A stretch of DNA of 64,000 nt, taken from positions 1,178,001 to 1,242,000 of the forward strand of contig JAHQRK010000007.1 in the NCBI GenBank assembly GCA_019828595.1, written 5' to 3'. This DNA comes from Aphanomyces cochlioides. Its lineage: Eukaryota; Oomycota; Saprolegniomycetes; Saprolegniales; Verrucalvaceae. Below the pieces are notes generated by a model. It had not been told where the DNA came from. It searched no databases and saw nothing but the letters and a program-made list of their open reading frames with translations. The translations under genes and the position numbers were made by a program. Of the stretch, positions 31,900 to 42,333 are shown piece by piece. Each line of letters starts with the position of its first letter. Positions within the stretch are counted from its first letter, which is position 1.

Positions 31900-32840
31900 G
31901 AGGACTCGCATCGCGCAATCGTGTCTTGGATGAGAAGCAGCACTTGGTCGTGGATCTCGTGCTGGGAATGACACCAAGCACTCGCTTCTTCGTCGTCAGC
32001 GCGGCGCTCGCTATCCAGCGCTGCCGTAGCTTCACCTGGCTGAAAGGCCAGGTCAACTGGTTTGCGCAAGCTCATGAGCATCTCCATGACGCCACGCACG
32101 CTCAATCGTTCGACATTCTGGCCATTGATCGACACAAGCACATCTCCGAGACGACAGTTCATGATGCCTGTCGTGATACCATGGCCCTGCGATAGCTTCT
32201 CAACCCGGCAGCCCATCGAAGAGTTGTAGAATCGAATGCCAACGTCTCCTTGCTTCCACTTGACCACGTAGCGCTCTCTGCTATCTCTATTCGGTGTTGG
32301 TGCACTCGGTGGCGTGACGGAAGCTGCCCAATTGTGTTTACGAAGATGGGCGTAAATTTTGGTTTGTGCTTTCATGGCTTTTTGCAAGGCGTGGAGCTGC
32401 TCGAGGAGTTCTGGAAGATGGTCGGCCTCGTTCTCCGTGTCTTCTTGAAAACTGGATTGACCAGCTAGGAGCGCTCGTTGGATATCTTGCTTGGTCATAC
32501 TCGGTCTTGGATCCTCCTGTTTGCTCATGAGAAGGTTTTTGTGTGTTTCAGGAAGACCATGGGCAACGGCGAGTTGCAGCGGGATCAGTCCTGCGTGGTT
32601 TTCCACTTGACAAGCTCCTGGGAATGCGCCCAGGAGCAATGTTAGCAATGATAGTGGGACGTGGGGGTCTCGACATGCCAAGTGCAGAGGGAGGTTTCCC
32701 ATCACGTCTCGGTCGCACGCATGCGCTTCATTCGCTTCAATGCTTGCTTGCAGCGCTTCCCACTCGCGGGCTTCGGCCAGAACACACGGCGACTTGGCCA
32801 ATGCCATCGTCACACGACCAGCAAAAGTTGTCAAATCCAT
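31896..32840 (-). CDS. Ankyrin-repeat and PDZ-domain protein
   Basis: A single exon of 314 residues. Residues 40-110 contain two or three ankyrin repeats (DVMGNLPLHLACRDPHVPLSLL, NHAGLIPLQLAVAHGLPE). A helical, Gln-rich linker (LLEQLHALQKAMKAQ) follows. Residues 190-285 form a PDZ domain (VVKWKQGDVGIRFYNSS, IMNCRLGDVLVSINGQNVE, GVMEMLMSLRKPVDLAF). The combination suggests a scaffold at the cytoplasmic face of membranes. It is convergent with the NAD kinase, the two stops overlapping on opposite strands. Confidence 0.8.
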   Translation of the reverse strand: MDLTTFAGRVTMALAKSPCVLAEAREWEALQASIEANEAHACDRDVMGNLPLHLACRDPHVPLSLLTLLLGAFPGACQVENHAGLIPLQLAVAHGLPETHKNLLMSKQEDPRPSMTKQDIQRALLAGQSSFQEDTENEADHLPELLEQLHALQKAMKAQTKIYAHLRKHNWAASVTPPSAPTPNRDSRERYVVKWKQGDVGIRFYNSSMGCRVEKLSQGHGITTGIMNCRLGDVLVSINGQNVERLSVRGVMEMLMSLRKPVDLAFQPGEATAALDSERRADDEEASAWCHSQHEIHDQVLLLIQDTIARCESS

Positions 32841-33515
32841 GACAAATCACATCCATGCTGCGTACCTAACAGGATGCCACTCTGAAATAAACAGGTGGCA
32901 GGCTCATTCCACAGACACACTGGCAGCATTACATAATCACAACCAAGGCTTGACAGCTCGAGATGACTTCAAGGCTTTGCAGAGCCATCTCTATTAATTG
33001 GCAATTGATGGGAAATCATGCCATGCTTGCGACTATATGATAGGGGAATCCGGATAATTACCGGATGCGACTATTCGAGCATATACAGTGGAAGATTGTT
33101 AAAACGACCGCCACGACGACGGACGACGCATAGCGCTGAGCTCCGTCCGCGAACCATCGAGACATATACTAAAAGCGATAAATTGTTGCATTTGAGTACC
33201 GTGAGCCCAGTATCTCGTTGTGGCCATGCACCGCGGAGGTAACGACTGACATGTTGGGGATTGAATAGAAAGCCTAACAGCGCAACAGCACATCGGCAAC
33301 GAATGATCGAGTGCATGATACATCTCGGAAGGACAGGCTATCATTGCTGACTTCATGGGACGAATAGACTGCGAGGACACTTGGCAACAAAAGATATATG
33401 TGGCAAAGTGCATGTTCAAGGTGGATCTTTCGAAAAAATGCGAGGCGTTTCTCCATATCGAACAAAAACTGTCCCATGGGTTTCCGTCGCTCGATTCATT
33501 CGACATCTTGCTGTC
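32841..33515. other. Divergent intergenic region with a TCCGGATAAT repeat trace
   Basis: The region upstream of two divergent genes. Open frames here are short and non-coding in character. At 33048-33075 the sequence AATCCGGATAATTACCGGATGC followed by GACTAT matches parts of the intergenic repeat at 47690-47780, so both probably derive from one repeat family. Confidence 0.4.
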
Positions 33516-34217
33516 ATGGCTGCGAAAATGGACGAGCTTCAGTTAGCTGAAGCGATTCCTTACAATCGATTCAAGCGGACGGAAGCTTCCCGTGTTGTGC
33601 TCCGGCCATTCCCAAGCGAAAGAGTGGACCAATTTCTCGCTCGCGTCCGACCTTCCATGGTTGCCACCTCGTCATCTACGCCATGGCGATGGATTTGGAT
33701 CGATGGACCGATCAACCACAACACGACAGCCTCAGTATCTCCGAACGATGACATCAAGCAACGATGCATGAATGAAGTCCGATCAGTTGTCGACGCATGG
33801 TCAAGACGACTTCCGACATTACCCGCGACTGACGTTGCCTCCGAAGCAAGAAAAGTATCAGCGAGCTTGTTTGCACTCGCAAAACATTACAACTATGGCT
33901 CTGGGAAGCTTCTCCTGTCCGTTCCATCTTCCACCGTCGACGCTGTGTGGTCAGCCGTGGCTGAATCCACTGTCGCTGGTAAGCTGGGCTGTGGTGCCAA
34001 GGTCTCAACGCAAGGAAAACACCAGCCCCATCATATTATCTGTGTCCTCGTTGACTGTTTTTGGGACGAAGCTCGTGTGTTGCGCATCCTCGAGCACCTC
34101 TCGACACTTGGGCTCCATGTGAGTGCGTTTAAACCCGACCTGTTATCCATATTACCTCGCGCATACGATCTCAAGGCTGTGCACCTCCACACTTTGCTTT
34201 ACAACCCGGCACCTTAA
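33516..34217 (+). CDS. Bles03/C11orf68-like (DUF1917) protein
   Basis: A single-exon frame of 233 residues; I took the ATG at 33516 (MAAKMDELQLAEA) because the frame above it has no ATG. The C-terminal 150 residues match the pattern of the small conserved family UPF0696/Bles03: GKLLLSVPSSTVDAVWSAV, AGKLGCGAKVST, HHIICVLVDCFWDEARVLRI, HVSAFKPDLLSIL. The family has an eIF4E-like fold by published structure of the human protein, but its function is unknown. The N-terminal 80 residues are specific to this lineage. Confidence 0.8.
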   Translation: MAAKMDELQLAEAIPYNRFKRTEASRVVLRPFPSERVDQFLARVRPSMVATSSSTPWRWIWIDGPINHNTTASVSPNDDIKQRCMNEVRSVVDAWSRRLPTLPATDVASEARKVSASLFALAKHYNYGSGKLLLSVPSSTVDAVWSAVAESTVAGKLGCGAKVSTQGKHQPHHIICVLVDCFWDEARVLRILEHLSTLGLHVSAFKPDLLSILPRAYDLKAVHLHTLLYNPAP

Positions 34218-34670
34218 TGTAGAAATTCAAATGACCTTGACAAATACATTACGCTTGAAGTTCGCGTGTATTCCCTGCCACTAGACAGTTCTAGTTGCGG
34301 ATTGCATGCCGACTGGCGTCCACGGGACACGATCGCAATTTGGGATGCTAAGGGCTTCAAGACGTAAAGCGATAGCTAGGTAGAGTGAGAGCACTGTGGT
34401 GAAGATTCACGGCATTGACACAGCAAGGAGCTTACATTACCAGTTCCAGAGCAGTGCAGTAGAGGCGAGAAAGACCAAGCTCGGAGGATGCGATCCTGGC
34501 GAGACGTCGCGGTTGTTTTGTCGCACCAAGGAGCCAGATGCTTGTTATCTTTGGGCAAAACCTGTCAAATCTTATAGTTCCATATTTGGCTCATTGAGTA
34601 TAGTCAATCCAAGTGAATTCTATCTTCTGACCTCAACTCATCATTCTGAAATATTCATCTCCCACATCAA
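34218..34670. other. Intergenic region, no feature seen
   Basis: About 450 bp between two plus-strand genes. Short open frames on both strands lack coding character. No repeat or hairpin stood out. Confidence 0.4.
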
Positions 34671-35501
34671 ATGCAGTGTCAAGTGGCCAAGCGGAGTCGA
34701 GCGACGCCGTCGCCGCCTCGACTCGGCACGACGCAACCTCACATGTTTGATATGAACGAACCAAAAGACACAATCCAGACCCCGATCGTCGTCACAGCAA
34801 CCGCCACAGCGTCTCCCGACGATACTACAGCCCACCTTGAGGAGTCAGTCTTGGAAGCGATGGAGAAAACTTTATTGCGATGCATTCAGTATGTGCTCAG
34901 CTCGATTGATCCAGTACAGGCGAGAAACGTCGCTCACTGCGTCCTTCATGTATGCCGAAGGTTACCCGTGCTGTCGCCGTTGGCCCAAGCGCTCGAAACG
35001 AACGCTGATGTGCAGAAACTCCTCCAGTGTTCAACCGAAACATCTACAGCGCTTCCAGGCCATGCAGTGACTGCATCAAGATGGCAATGGTTGTGGCCGT
35101 TTGGAAGTCGAACACCAGTCGGGTCTCCACTCGCCCCAATGCACATGTCCGACGGACACCCTGAAGAAACGGATGGTGAATCTTCCGAAATTGGATGGGC
35201 TGTACGATATATGCAACGCGAAGCCAAGTTACCTCAAGAAGTGCATCGACGAATGCAATATATGATGCACACACAAGTCCCATTGAATCTCTTCCGCGTC
35301 GAAGTCGAATTTGCCTCGAAAGACATGGATACGATGGTGGGCAACGTTTCCCCCGAGAGCTTTCCCCCGACACCGATCGGCCGCGAATTCCACACGCAAC
35401 GTGTGACGTGGTATACAGTTGCTGTGCTCGATCGAGCCAACCAAGCGTTGCTGCACCTCCACGATCACATGCAGGAAGCCCCACCACCCCATGGTCATTG
35501 A
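34671..35501 (+). CDS. Hypothetical protein, 276 residues
   Basis: A single open frame that I do not recognise. The first 50 residues are low-complexity (Ser/Thr/Pro/Ala-rich); an ATG at 34743 (MFDMNEPKDT) is an equally good start. A helical region (LEESVLEAMEKTLLRCIQYVL, VAHCVLHVCRRLPVLSPL) follows, then a Trp-rich loop, a helix (EIGWAVRYMQREAKLPQEVH) and a C-terminal part with regular hydrophobic spacing. There is no signal peptide or transmembrane helix. Confidence 0.6.
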   Translation: MQCQVAKRSRATPSPPRLGTTQPHMFDMNEPKDTIQTPIVVTATATASPDDTTAHLEESVLEAMEKTLLRCIQYVLSSIDPVQARNVAHCVLHVCRRLPVLSPLAQALETNADVQKLLQCSTETSTALPGHAVTASRWQWLWPFGSRTPVGSPLAPMHMSDGHPEETDGESSEIGWAVRYMQREAKLPQEVHRRMQYMMHTQVPLNLFRVEVEFASKDMDTMVGNVSPESFPPTPIGREFHTQRVTWYTVAVLDRANQALLHLHDHMQEAPPPHGH

Positions 35502-37164
35502 GTGTATGCAAAGTATGGACAAAGTGAATTACAAGTGTTAATAATTTAATATTGGGTTAAGTATCGGTGTCGACTTGACCTACACTGTGCCGCCGATCTT
35601 CAAGCGAGTGGATTCTTTCGAAGCGATCGCGAGAATCATCGTGGCTTCGATGGACCAGGCCGCGCTGATGACGTCATGGCCGCCAAGTCGCTTTTACACG
35701 ATGGGGAAATCCACAAACACTGGACATGGACGGCCGTAGAGATGCCGACTGCGTCGATCTTTCCAAACGCCCCGTTGCGTCCGTTCGGTTCAACCACATC
35801 AAGCTTCCATCCAGTAGATTACAACTTTCTCCACAGCACCACAAAGTAGACATAGCATATTGTATTGTGATTGGAAATGGACATCGCGCACGACCTTACT
35901 GGATAAAATTATATCTATTTTATTCAATCAATTCTCGTAGTCAATCTTTTGACATCAGCTTGGAGAAAAACTAACACATTTCGATGAGAACAGCGATGTC
36001 CATCACTTAGAAGAAGGCTCGGATTCATTTAAACTAAACGCTGATAATGCTGCCACATTGAAACATTGTACTTAATCCCCGAGTTCACGTCACAACTGGA
36101 CTACAAAGCAGAAACACAAAGAACGATAGACGACTCGTTCTTTGTGTTTCTGCGTTTGCATCACCTTAATGTTGATAGAAATACCACACGCTACAGGTCA
36201 CAATCAATTTGTTGACACAATAAGTGAATTTCACCCTGTAATGTGTGGCTTTCGATCTGCTCTGAAACCGCAGATTGCGCGCAGTGAACCGTGAAATCAT
36301 TCAAACAGTTTTTCGGCAAAAAATGTAGTTTCCTCGATATGACTTTTAAAACATCAAGGAGCACTGCAAACATGCACCTCCTAGGTGGTTGTCCAACCAC
36401 CTGGGTGGAGCGACACAGAGAAAAGAACTCCTCGCTTTGATATCACGGAGGAAGGGAAATGTGAAGTGAGACCATGCACGGGTTGATGGCTATACTTCCA
36501 TGCTAACTAAGCATTGCACCTTACTTCATGGGGTTAGAAAGTTGTGGTCAGTGTAAGGATTATGAAACGAAAGGAATATATCGACATCAAGCACGAGAAA
36601 ATTCAAAGCAGTGCTCGCTCCCCTAATTTTTGCCAATAAGATACTGCTGGATGTTTATCCAGCATTTTCAATCATAATCTGGACTCACTTCGTTTCACTA
36701 TGCTTTTCAAATCTATGGTGGTGAAAATGCTTGACACTCGTCCAGCACATGACTGAAATTTACGGATACTGTCCAGCAAAAACCGGAGAATGGCAAATTT
36801 GGACGGAAATCACAATACAAAAATTAAGATTAAAATGTACTCGATAATGTATTTTGATTGAGTATTGTACGGCGAAATGTACGGCATTTGTACACGAAAC
36901 GTTCGCAACGGCATTTTTCGTTCGATTATTATAAAGTTTGAGAGGTGTTGAAGTTGAAAGTTACCCAAAGCCTGTCTTTATGGAGCGATCTCACCCTTCC
37001 AGTCCAATTGAAACGGACGATGGAGACCGTCGATGGAATGTTGACCGAAAGAGAACTTCGAATCGTTCTTGCACAGAGAAGAGTGCCCCCCCCTTCTCTA
37101 TCTCGTTCTCTGTTTTGCCTCGTCGCGGGGGGCGCTTCTCGGTGCGATGGAAGTCTACAGCTTG
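35502..37164. other. 1.66-kb intergenic region with hairpins
   Basis: A repeat-like, AT-rich region with no convincing gene. It contains a perfect 19-bp hairpin at 36108-36153, a 9-bp hairpin at about 36379-36402 (AGGTGGTTG/CAACCACCT) and a 7-bp hairpin at about 36645 (GCTGGAT/ATCCAGC). The stretch from 36650 to 36790 repeats short motifs (CCAGCA, GCTGGA) and may be a decayed element. Direction and identity are unresolved. Confidence 0.4.
36108..36153. repeat. Perfect 19-bp inverted repeat
   Basis: Arms GCAGAAACACAAAGAACGA and its exact complement are separated by 8 bases (TAGACGAC). The stem is long enough for a stable hairpin. It sits between genes and could be a terminator-like or small foldback element; function is unknown. 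Confidence 0.85.
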
Positions 37165-37617
37165 TCAATCAACTATGAGATGAATTCGTGATACCATGGG
37201 TGTGAGAGATTTGCGCATGGAGAAACATTCGACGCCACGTGGCGAGATGCAACAGTGGATGCGACTCGACCTTGACACGAAGTCGTCGCCAAGTGGGATG
37301 CCTTTTGTCAACATTTCTCGTGTGCAAACAGCCCAGAAACTGAAGCGCCTTTGTGGGTTCACCGTCTCTAACTTATCGTCGACGATGTGCACCCCAGAGA
37401 TGCGCATCATGGGGACTCAAAGCCTCGCTCTCGTTCATGTCGAGTGCGATGTGTTGGTGGAATCAAAAGTTCCCTTGGACAGAGAGTCCATCATCTCCTT
37501 TGACTGCATTGGTTGTCTCCTCTCTTCTGCAATGTCGTCATGAAGCACTTCAGATCGTTTCGCCAACGATGGCTTCATGAAGCTACGGCTCTCAATCTTC
37601 TCCGTCCGAGTTGTCAT
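37165..37617 (-). CDS. Possible short minus-strand gene, unassigned
   Basis: Two adjacent frames, 37617-37435 and 37410-37165, have coding-like sequence (for example MMRISGVHIVDDKLETVNPQ and VSRSSRIHCCISPRGVECF) and could be joined by a short intron near 37420. I see no domain. The plus strand also has an open frame here (37196-37543), so the direction itself is uncertain. It lies just downstream of the ABC transporter on the same strand. Confidence 0.3.
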
Positions 37618-37768
37618 CCCCAGCCACTTCTTGTAATTTTGAGTTATTCCCTCGAGTTGAACTCTCTGAAGGTGAGGTCAGCTCGCCTCATCTGAAGCCA
37701 TTCTTTTCAACTGGGAGAATAGATAAGGATTGTGATTAAGTAGATAATGACTGGGACCGCTGCGAACT

Positions 37769-40700
37769 CTACAATTGCCGCGACACCAGCTTGGCATAGA
37801 TACCATTGGGGATGGCCATGAGCTCGTCGTGTGAACCAAGTTCAGTGATTCGTCCACCATCCACAACAGCAATAACATCAGCGCGACGGATGGTTGACAA
37901 CCGATGGGCGACGATGATAGTCGTGCGACGCTTCGACTCGAGTAATGCATCCAGCGATGCTTGGACAATTCGCTCGCTTTCTGTATCGAGGGCACTTGTG
38001 GCTTCGTCAAGGAGCAACACGGCTGGATCGCGAATAATCGCTCTGGCAATCGCAATGCGTTGCTTCTGTCCACCTGAGATTTGACTGCCGTAGCTGCCCA
38101 CTGACGTGAGGTATTGGTCGGGGAAGCGTTGAATAAACTCGTGAGCATTGGCTCGCTTCGCTGCCTCTTCAATTTCAGCGTCGGTAGCTCCTGGTTTGCC
38201 CATGGCAATGTTGTCGCGAATGGTGCCACTGAACAAGACGGGCTCTTGGCCGACGATAGAAATTTGACGGCGCAGCGCTTGGACGTTCAACGTCTTGAGG
38301 TCAATTCCATCCAAGAAGACGGTGCCTGCGGTTGGGTCGTAGAACCGCTCGATCAATTGAATGGCTGTGCTCTTTCCACTGCCGCTGCTTCCAACCAAGG
38401 CCAAAGTTTGACCACGTTGAATCTTGAGATTGTAGTTGGTGTAAATCTTGCTCTGGGGCCGACTTGGGTAATGGAACGCGACTTGACGGAACTCCAAGTC
38501 TCCCTTGACCGCGCCCAAGACATGGCCACCGAGGTCTTGGCAGGAAATGTTTGGTTGACTGTCAATCACATCGAAGAGAGCTTTGACGGCCGCCTTGGCC
38601 TTGGTGGCATCGCCGAGACCTTGGACAGCTTTGCCAAGACCGAACGAGCAGTAAAGCACAGGGTTAAAGACTAAGAAGATGTTTTCGACAGTGTTGATCT
38701 CATGGAGGATCAACCATCCACAGTAGTAAGCAATCGCGGCGAAGGCAAAGAGCAATGCCGATTGAATGATCGAGTAGACGAACCCACCGACAATACCAGT
38801 TCGCTGGTCAATCTTTTCGCTTTCCAGGAGGTGTTTCAAGTACGCCACTTCGATTTGCTCCTCCATGTTGAAAGACACGACAGTACGAATGGCGCCAATG
38901 GCTTCGGTAAGAAGAGCCCCGGCTTCGACATCGCCACCGTTGACACTCTTGTTGGCTTGCGACGTGAACATCTTGACTTGGAGCATGTAGGCACCGCCCA
39001 TGATGGGAATGACTGCCAAGAGTGTCAATGTAACTCGCCAACTCGAGTAGAAAGCCACGCTGAAAGCCACAAGTAGAGCGGTAGCATTCATCAAGATTGC
39101 GTTGAGAGTCTCGGCGGTCAGAGTTCGTACAGCAGCGGCATCAGATGCCAGACGAGTGGTGAGGGCTCCTGGAGCATGGTTGGGATGGTCAAACCAACTC
39201 ATTTCTTGGTGCAGCATCGCACGAAAGCTCATACCACGCAAGCGTGCGGTGAGCCGCTCACAGACGATGGCAAACTGGTAGTACTGGACTACGGAAGCAC
39301 CAAGCGCAGCAACGCCAAGGCCAAGGAATCCCATCGCCCACTTGAAAGCTTCAGAGCGCATAGCATCGAGACCAAGATTGTACGAGTAGAAAATGACCGT
39401 GCACTTGGCAAAAAAGACGCCCCAGAGAGGAAACATGGCCCCATGAACAATGGCTCCGAGACTGCCCATGATCAAATTGGACAATTCAGGCATGCTCAGT
39501 CGCCACAGTCGAGACGTGTCGGGGCGAGATGGAATCGACTCGCTTGATTCACTTGATTCGCTCGGTGTTGTTTCTTCAATTTCTTGACTCATCGCCTTTG
39601 GAGATCTCATTTCTTGGACTTGGGTGACGTCAATGGCAGATTGCGATGCTGCTGGCTCCGACGTGTTGGTGTCGACCATGGACTTGTATTGACCATTCGG
39701 AATCAACATCAAGGTCTCATGAGAGCCATCTTCGATGATTTGACCGTCTTTCAGCACAACAATGCGATCAGCTCCTCGAATAGTTGACAACCGGTGAGCA
39801 ATGATGATCGTCGTGCGCACACGAGAAGCCACGAGCTCGTCAAGCGACCGCTGCACGATGTGTTCACTGTCAGCATCAAGCGCACTGGTAGCTTCGTCCA
39901 GCAGGAGAACTGCCGGGTCTTTCAGAATCGCCCGAGCAATGGCGAGGCGTTGCTTTTGACCCCCTGAGAGCTGAACGCCGCGGTTTCCAACAAATGTGTC
40001 AAAGCCGTCGGGGAACTCCATGATGAAGTTGTAAGCATTGGCTCTCTTGGCAGCATCAATCACTTGATCCATCGTCGCATTGGGATTGCCAGTGCGAATG
40101 TTGGAAGCAATCGAGCCAGCAAATAAACATGGTTCTTGACCAACAAGACCAAACTGAGAGCGAAGCCAGTGGACATTGAGTGACTTGAGATCGTGTCCGT
40201 CCAGAGTGACGCGACCACTGAGAGGGTCGTAATATCGTTCCAAGAGCGAGATCACCGTACTTTTGCCGCTGCCACTACCACCGACCAACGCAACCTTCTG
40301 GCCAGCAGGGATCACAAGCGAATACCCAGCGGCAACGAATACATCGGGACGCGAGGGGTAGGCAAAATGGACTTGTTCGAGCGCAATGTTGCCCTTGACA
40401 TGCTCCAAGCGAAGTCCTTTTGAAGACGAAGCGTCGATTGTTGGCTTGCGTCGGATCAATTCAAACATTTCCGCGGCAGTGGCGCGGGCTGTCATGATGG
40501 CTTGGAGACTTGGTCCTGTTTGACCGACACCCATCGAGCCGATGGCAATAGCAAAGAAGGCTGTGATGATACGGCCACCATCGTAGCAGTGTCGGCGAGT
40601 GCATGGCTCAGGGCCAACTTGATCCCTCGAGACGAGGACTGTGCCGTAGTACATGGCTACAGCATAGGTCGCAAGTGTCAAAAGATGCACAACACCAGTG

Positions 40701-41542
40701 CCAAGGCCAACCGCGAGGCCTTTCTTTTCGGCAGCCGTGCTAGCTGTCTTCAGTGCAGCGTTGTACTTCTTGGTGATGTCATTCATCGAATTGAACATTT
40801 GCACGGTCTTGACGTTGGCCAGACCCTCTTCAGCGATGCCACCAGCTTCAGCATAAGCCGCGGTGCCGCCTTGGACGGCTGACGCAATCGACTTGGTCGA
40901 ATAGAAGGTCGCTAGTGCCACGAATGGCGTAAACACTGAGGTGGCGAGCGAAATCTCCCAGCTGAACACGAAGCCAATAATAAATGATGCGACTGCCATG
41001 GACACCATGCTAATGCAGTCGCCAAGCTTGCGGCCCATACCTTCTTGGACGACGAGAGTGGTGTCGACTACACGAGTTGCGAGTTGAGTTGGCGCATGGA
41101 GATCAAACCAGGTCATATCTTGGTGCAAGATCGCTGTAGCATAGGCGTGCCGTAGACGTTTGGCCTGTCGAGCGGCCGACACGGAGAAACAAGCTACTTG
41201 GGCAAAGCCGCCAAGAAAGGTGACCGCCCCAACGACGATAAACTGGTCCACGACAAAGTTGACACCGTGTTGGAAAGCTGGCACGTCTTGAATCTTCGCT
41301 GTGAATGCATTCACGACATCTCCCCAGAAGACCATTTGGAGGGGGAGACTCACGCCACTTGCAATCGCACCGATCGTGCCAACGACCATGAGTACATAAT
41401 CGGTCGTGTCGGCAAAGTGGAAGAAATCTGTGAAGGAGGCAATGTGCTTTTTCGATTCGACATGGGATTCATCGGAGCCAGACTTTTGTGTCGGCGAGAG
41501 GACTTCGACAAACGGGTGGTGGCTTGCCTTGGGGCTCTCCAT
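37769..41542 (-). CDS. Full-length ABCB (P-glycoprotein/MDR-type) transporter
   Basis: One uninterrupted frame of 1257 residues, without introns, unlike most neighbours. The layout is TMD1-NBD1-TMD2-NBD2, as in eukaryotic ABCB exporters. NBD1 has Walker A GGSGSGKST, signature LSGGQKQR, Walker B VLLLDEATSALD and a His switch in AHRLSTIRGAD. NBD2 has GSSGSGKST, ISGGQKQR, VLLLDEATSALD and AHRLSTIRRAD. A linker rich in Ser and Glu (about residue 640-680) joins the halves. Transport of hydrophobic compounds or lipids across the plasma membrane is the family role; the substrate is not predictable. Both ATP sites are complete, so the protein should be active. Confidence 0.96.
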   Translation of the reverse strand: MESPKASHHPFVEVLSPTQKSGSDESHVESKKHIASFTDFFHFADTTDYVLMVVGTIGAIASGVSLPLQMVFWGDVVNAFTAKIQDVPAFQHGVNFVVDQFIVVGAVTFLGGFAQVACFSVSAARQAKRLRHAYATAILHQDMTWFDLHAPTQLATRVVDTTLVVQEGMGRKLGDCISMVSMAVASFIIGFVFSWEISLATSVFTPFVALATFYSTKSIASAVQGGTAAYAEAGGIAEEGLANVKTVQMFNSMNDITKKYNAALKTASTAAEKKGLAVGLGTGVVHLLTLATYAVAMYYGTVLVSRDQVGPEPCTRRHCYDGGRIITAFFAIAIGSMGVGQTGPSLQAIMTARATAAEMFELIRRKPTIDASSSKGLRLEHVKGNIALEQVHFAYPSRPDVFVAAGYSLVIPAGQKVALVGGSGSGKSTVISLLERYYDPLSGRVTLDGHDLKSLNVHWLRSQFGLVGQEPCLFAGSIASNIRTGNPNATMDQVIDAAKRANAYNFIMEFPDGFDTFVGNRGVQLSGGQKQRLAIARAILKDPAVLLLDEATSALDADSEHIVQRSLDELVASRVRTTIIIAHRLSTIRGADRIVVLKDGQIIEDGSHETLMLIPNGQYKSMVDTNTSEPAASQSAIDVTQVQEMRSPKAMSQEIEETTPSESSESSESIPSRPDTSRLWRLSMPELSNLIMGSLGAIVHGAMFPLWGVFFAKCTVIFYSYNLGLDAMRSEAFKWAMGFLGLGVAALGASVVQYYQFAIVCERLTARLRGMSFRAMLHQEMSWFDHPNHAPGALTTRLASDAAAVRTLTAETLNAILMNATALLVAFSVAFYSSWRVTLTLLAVIPIMGGAYMLQVKMFTSQANKSVNGGDVEAGALLTEAIGAIRTVVSFNMEEQIEVAYLKHLLESEKIDQRTGIVGGFVYSIIQSALLFAFAAIAYYCGWLILHEINTVENIFLVFNPVLYCSFGLGKAVQGLGDATKAKAAVKALFDVIDSQPNISCQDLGGHVLGAVKGDLEFRQVAFHYPSRPQSKIYTNYNLKIQRGQTLALVGSSGSGKSTAIQLIERFYDPTAGTVFLDGIDLKTLNVQALRRQISIVGQEPVLFSGTIRDNIAMGKPGATDAEIEEAAKRANAHEFIQRFPDQYLTSVGSYGSQISGGQKQRIAIARAIIRDPAVLLLDEATSALDTESERIVQASLDALLESKRRTTIIVAHRLSTIRRADVIAVVDGGRITELGSHDELMAIPNGIYAKLVSRQL

Positions 41543-42333
41543 CGTTAGAAAAGTGAAAAACTGGGTCGTTCGGTTGACTCAGCAACTTCTGAAGAGGTGG
41601 ATAAACTGTATTCGCGTCGCAACCAATCGCGCTGAGAAAGCCACTCCCAAGAGATGGCAAATTTCACGTTCATTCGCCCACACCGTGATGGCGCACTCGT
41701 GTCATCCATGTTTGCAACTCGAATGCCGCCACCGCCTCGGTCGTTACTTCTCATCTGGTCTCAAATTTTGACAATTCAGAGCTCCGTATCAATTCCAACA
41801 TCTCACAAATCCAATTCGTCAACATAGTTTATTGGTGAGAATATTTATGAAATATTGTAATAAATTACATAAAACTGAACTTTAATTTCGTATCATTTTC
41901 AAGATTTTTTAATAATCACGATCAAAATAGCTGCAATATTTTGGCCAAATATGAAAAAGGTGAGGTTTTTAAGGCACTTGAATTGGTGAGACATTTGAAT
42001 CTGTGAAATAGAAAAAGAACCATCAGACTGTTTTGTGGACACATCTCAAAACTGTCTTTAGCCAACAAACGCAGTCGACCGCACGACAAGAGCTGATGGG
42101 TACCATGACAGTCGGCTCGTAGCTACAGTAGGTGTGGACGAAGGAAGCGCGTCGCCAGAGATTTTTCGATCGTCTCTGTGGCAATTACAAAGACCCGACG
42201 GGCGTGTTATGTCGAAGAAATCGTGCAAATCGCATTCTTAGTTCGATCCTGAGATGACGACGATGTCGCTGCGCTTTTGTCGTGCTGGTCGTGGGACTCA
42301 CGATTGGCAAGATTAGTTGCTGCCAACCTTGGA
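41543..42333. other. Intergenic region, AT-rich
   Basis: The 0.8-kb region upstream of the transporter and downstream of the WD40/IQ gene. Part of it (41800-42000) is strongly AT-rich. No repeat structure or conserved frame was recognised. It presumably holds the transporter promoter. Confidence 0.4.

Noticed and set aside
37806..39787. Long plus-strand open frames opposite the ABC transporter
   Set aside because: They are shadows of the strongly coding minus strand and show no family resemblance or start context.
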